A DNA stretch of 7,164 nt from Bacteroidaceae bacterium (lineage in GTDB: Bacteria > Bacteroidota > Bacteroidia > Bacteroidales > CHK158-818). Location: contig JAFUKV010000112.1 in the NCBI GenBank assembly GCA_017467745.1, positions 1 to 7,164 on the forward strand. The letters run 5' to 3'. The notes under the pieces were generated by a model. The model ran no database searches. It was not told where the DNA came from and was given only the letters and a program-made list of their open reading frames with translations. Made by a program: the position numbers and the translations under genes. Positions 6,928-7,164 of this stretch are shown piece after piece (positions within the stretch are counted from its first letter, which is position 1; every line of letters starts with the position of its first letter).

Positions 6928-7010
6928 CTTTCTCAATACATTATCCCCTGATTTATTGTAACATATTCATTCCATAGCAAAGATACCTAAAAAAAAGACA
7001 TAAAAAGGAC

Positions 7011-7040
7011 TTGCCTTTTCTAAATTTATTATTACCTTTG
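7011..7040 (+). promoter_or_regulatory. Promoter of the tRNA-Arg cluster
   Basis: TTG at 7011-7013, a 19-base spacer and TACCTTTG at 7033-7040 match both halves of the Bacteroidetes -33/-7 pattern at correct spacing. The tRNA begins 10 bases after the -7 box, leaving only a few bases of 5' leader for RNase P to remove. This is the best-formed promoter in the window, as expected for a stable RNA. Confidence 0.8.
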
Positions 7041-7050
7041 CATCGCAATT

Positions 7051-7124
7051 GGCTCCGTGGCTCAACTGAATAGAGCATCTGACTACGGATCAGAAGGTTA
7101 CAGGTTTGAATCCTGTCGGAGTCA
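7051..7124 (+). tRNA. tRNA-Arg (anticodon ACG)
   Basis: A full cloverleaf is visible: acceptor GGCTCCG (7051-7057) with CGGAGTC (7117-7123, one G-U pair); D stem GCTC/GAGC with loop AACTGAATA; anticodon stem TCTGA/TCAGA with loop CTACGGA, anticodon ACG at 7085-7087; variable loop AGGTT; T stem ACAGG/CCTGT with loop TTTGAAT; discriminator A at 7124. ACG reads CGN arginine codons after deamination of A34 to inosine by TadA. CCA is not encoded (CAA follows), so it must be added afterwards. Oddly, position 19 is A and position 56 is T, replacing the near-universal G19-C56 pair with A19-U56. Confidence 0.95.
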
Positions 7125-7149
7125 CAACATTGCGCAATCTTTATTTCTT

Positions 7150-7164
7150 GGCTCCGTGGCTCAA
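7150..7164 (+). tRNA. Start of a second tRNA-Arg, cut by the window edge
   Basis: The final 15 bases, GGCTCCGTGGCTCAA, are identical to the first 15 bases of the tRNA at 7051 (acceptor strand, positions 8-9, D stem and start of D loop). It begins 25 bases after the discriminator of the first copy, so the two probably form a tandem tRNA-Arg operon processed from one transcript. The anticodon lies outside the window, so the identity as Arg is inferred from sequence identity. Confidence 0.75.

Noticed and set aside
6998..7020. Small hairpin AAAAGG-ACTTG-CCTTTT as a terminator for the patatin gene.
   Set aside because: The stem has only two G-C pairs and it overlaps the -33 element of the tRNA promoter, so a terminator role is not supported.
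7129..7138. Palindrome ATTGCGCAAT between the two tRNA-Arg copies, resembling the stem of the terminator at 1620-1660.
   Set aside because: It has no loop, so it cannot form a stable hairpin of its own, and ending transcription here would cut off the second tRNA. It is more likely spacer sequence removed by processing.
1..7164. Search for CRISPR arrays, transposases, terminal inverted repeats, toxin-antitoxin pairs or a defence or secretion cluster.
   Set aside because: None seen: no regularly spaced repeats, no recombinase frame, and the genes form independent housekeeping and envelope transcription units.

Overview
The window comes from a member of the Bacteroidota, most likely the order Bacteroidales. 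The evidence is low GC by eye, several Bacteroidetes-type promoter boxes of the form TAnnTTTG (often TTACCTTTGCA) instead of sigma-70 -10 boxes, no strong Shine-Dalgarno sequences, many MKK-type signal peptides cleaved before Gln, and typical families (PorT-like outer membrane barrel, patatin-barrel fusion, ACT-containing SerB). I do not assign a genus.

Layout, left to right: (1) the last 60 codons of an OPT-family oligopeptide transporter on the + strand (3-185); (2) a secreted SGNH/GDSL hydrolase on + (213-1595), only 27 bases behind the transporter and so probably in the same transcript; (3) a strong hairpin (1620-1660) that appears to be a bidirectional terminator between convergent genes; (4) an eight-strand-type outer membrane barrel protein on - (1704-2291) with its own candidate promoter; (5) a second strong terminator (2378-2410) closing (6) an exported thioredoxin-fold protein on - (2417-2917) with no cysteine at all; (7) a 355-base divergent intergenic region (2918-3272) with a GC-richer, foldable segment on the - strand side and a clear promoter for (8) serB, a 408-aa phosphoserine phosphatase with N-terminal ACT domains (3273-4499); (9) a patatin phospholipase fused to a POTRA and Omp85-like barrel (real start 4630, end 6927); (10) a promoter and tRNA-Arg(ACG) (7051-7124), followed by the first 15 bases of an apparently identical tRNA at the window edge (7150-7164).

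The genes do not form one pathway. Each of the four central genes has its own promoter or terminator signals, so this reads as ordinary core-genome sequence: envelope proteins (transporter, esterase, barrel, thioredoxin-like, patatin-barrel), one serine-biosynthesis enzyme and a tRNA cluster. There is no sign of a mobile element, CRISPR array or defence island. The points most worth a second look are the thioredoxin-fold protein that has lost its redox motif and the possible structured leader upstream of it, the uncharacterised C-terminal half of the GDSL hydrolase, the type Vd-like patatin-barrel fusion, and the A19-U56 covariation in the tRNA.
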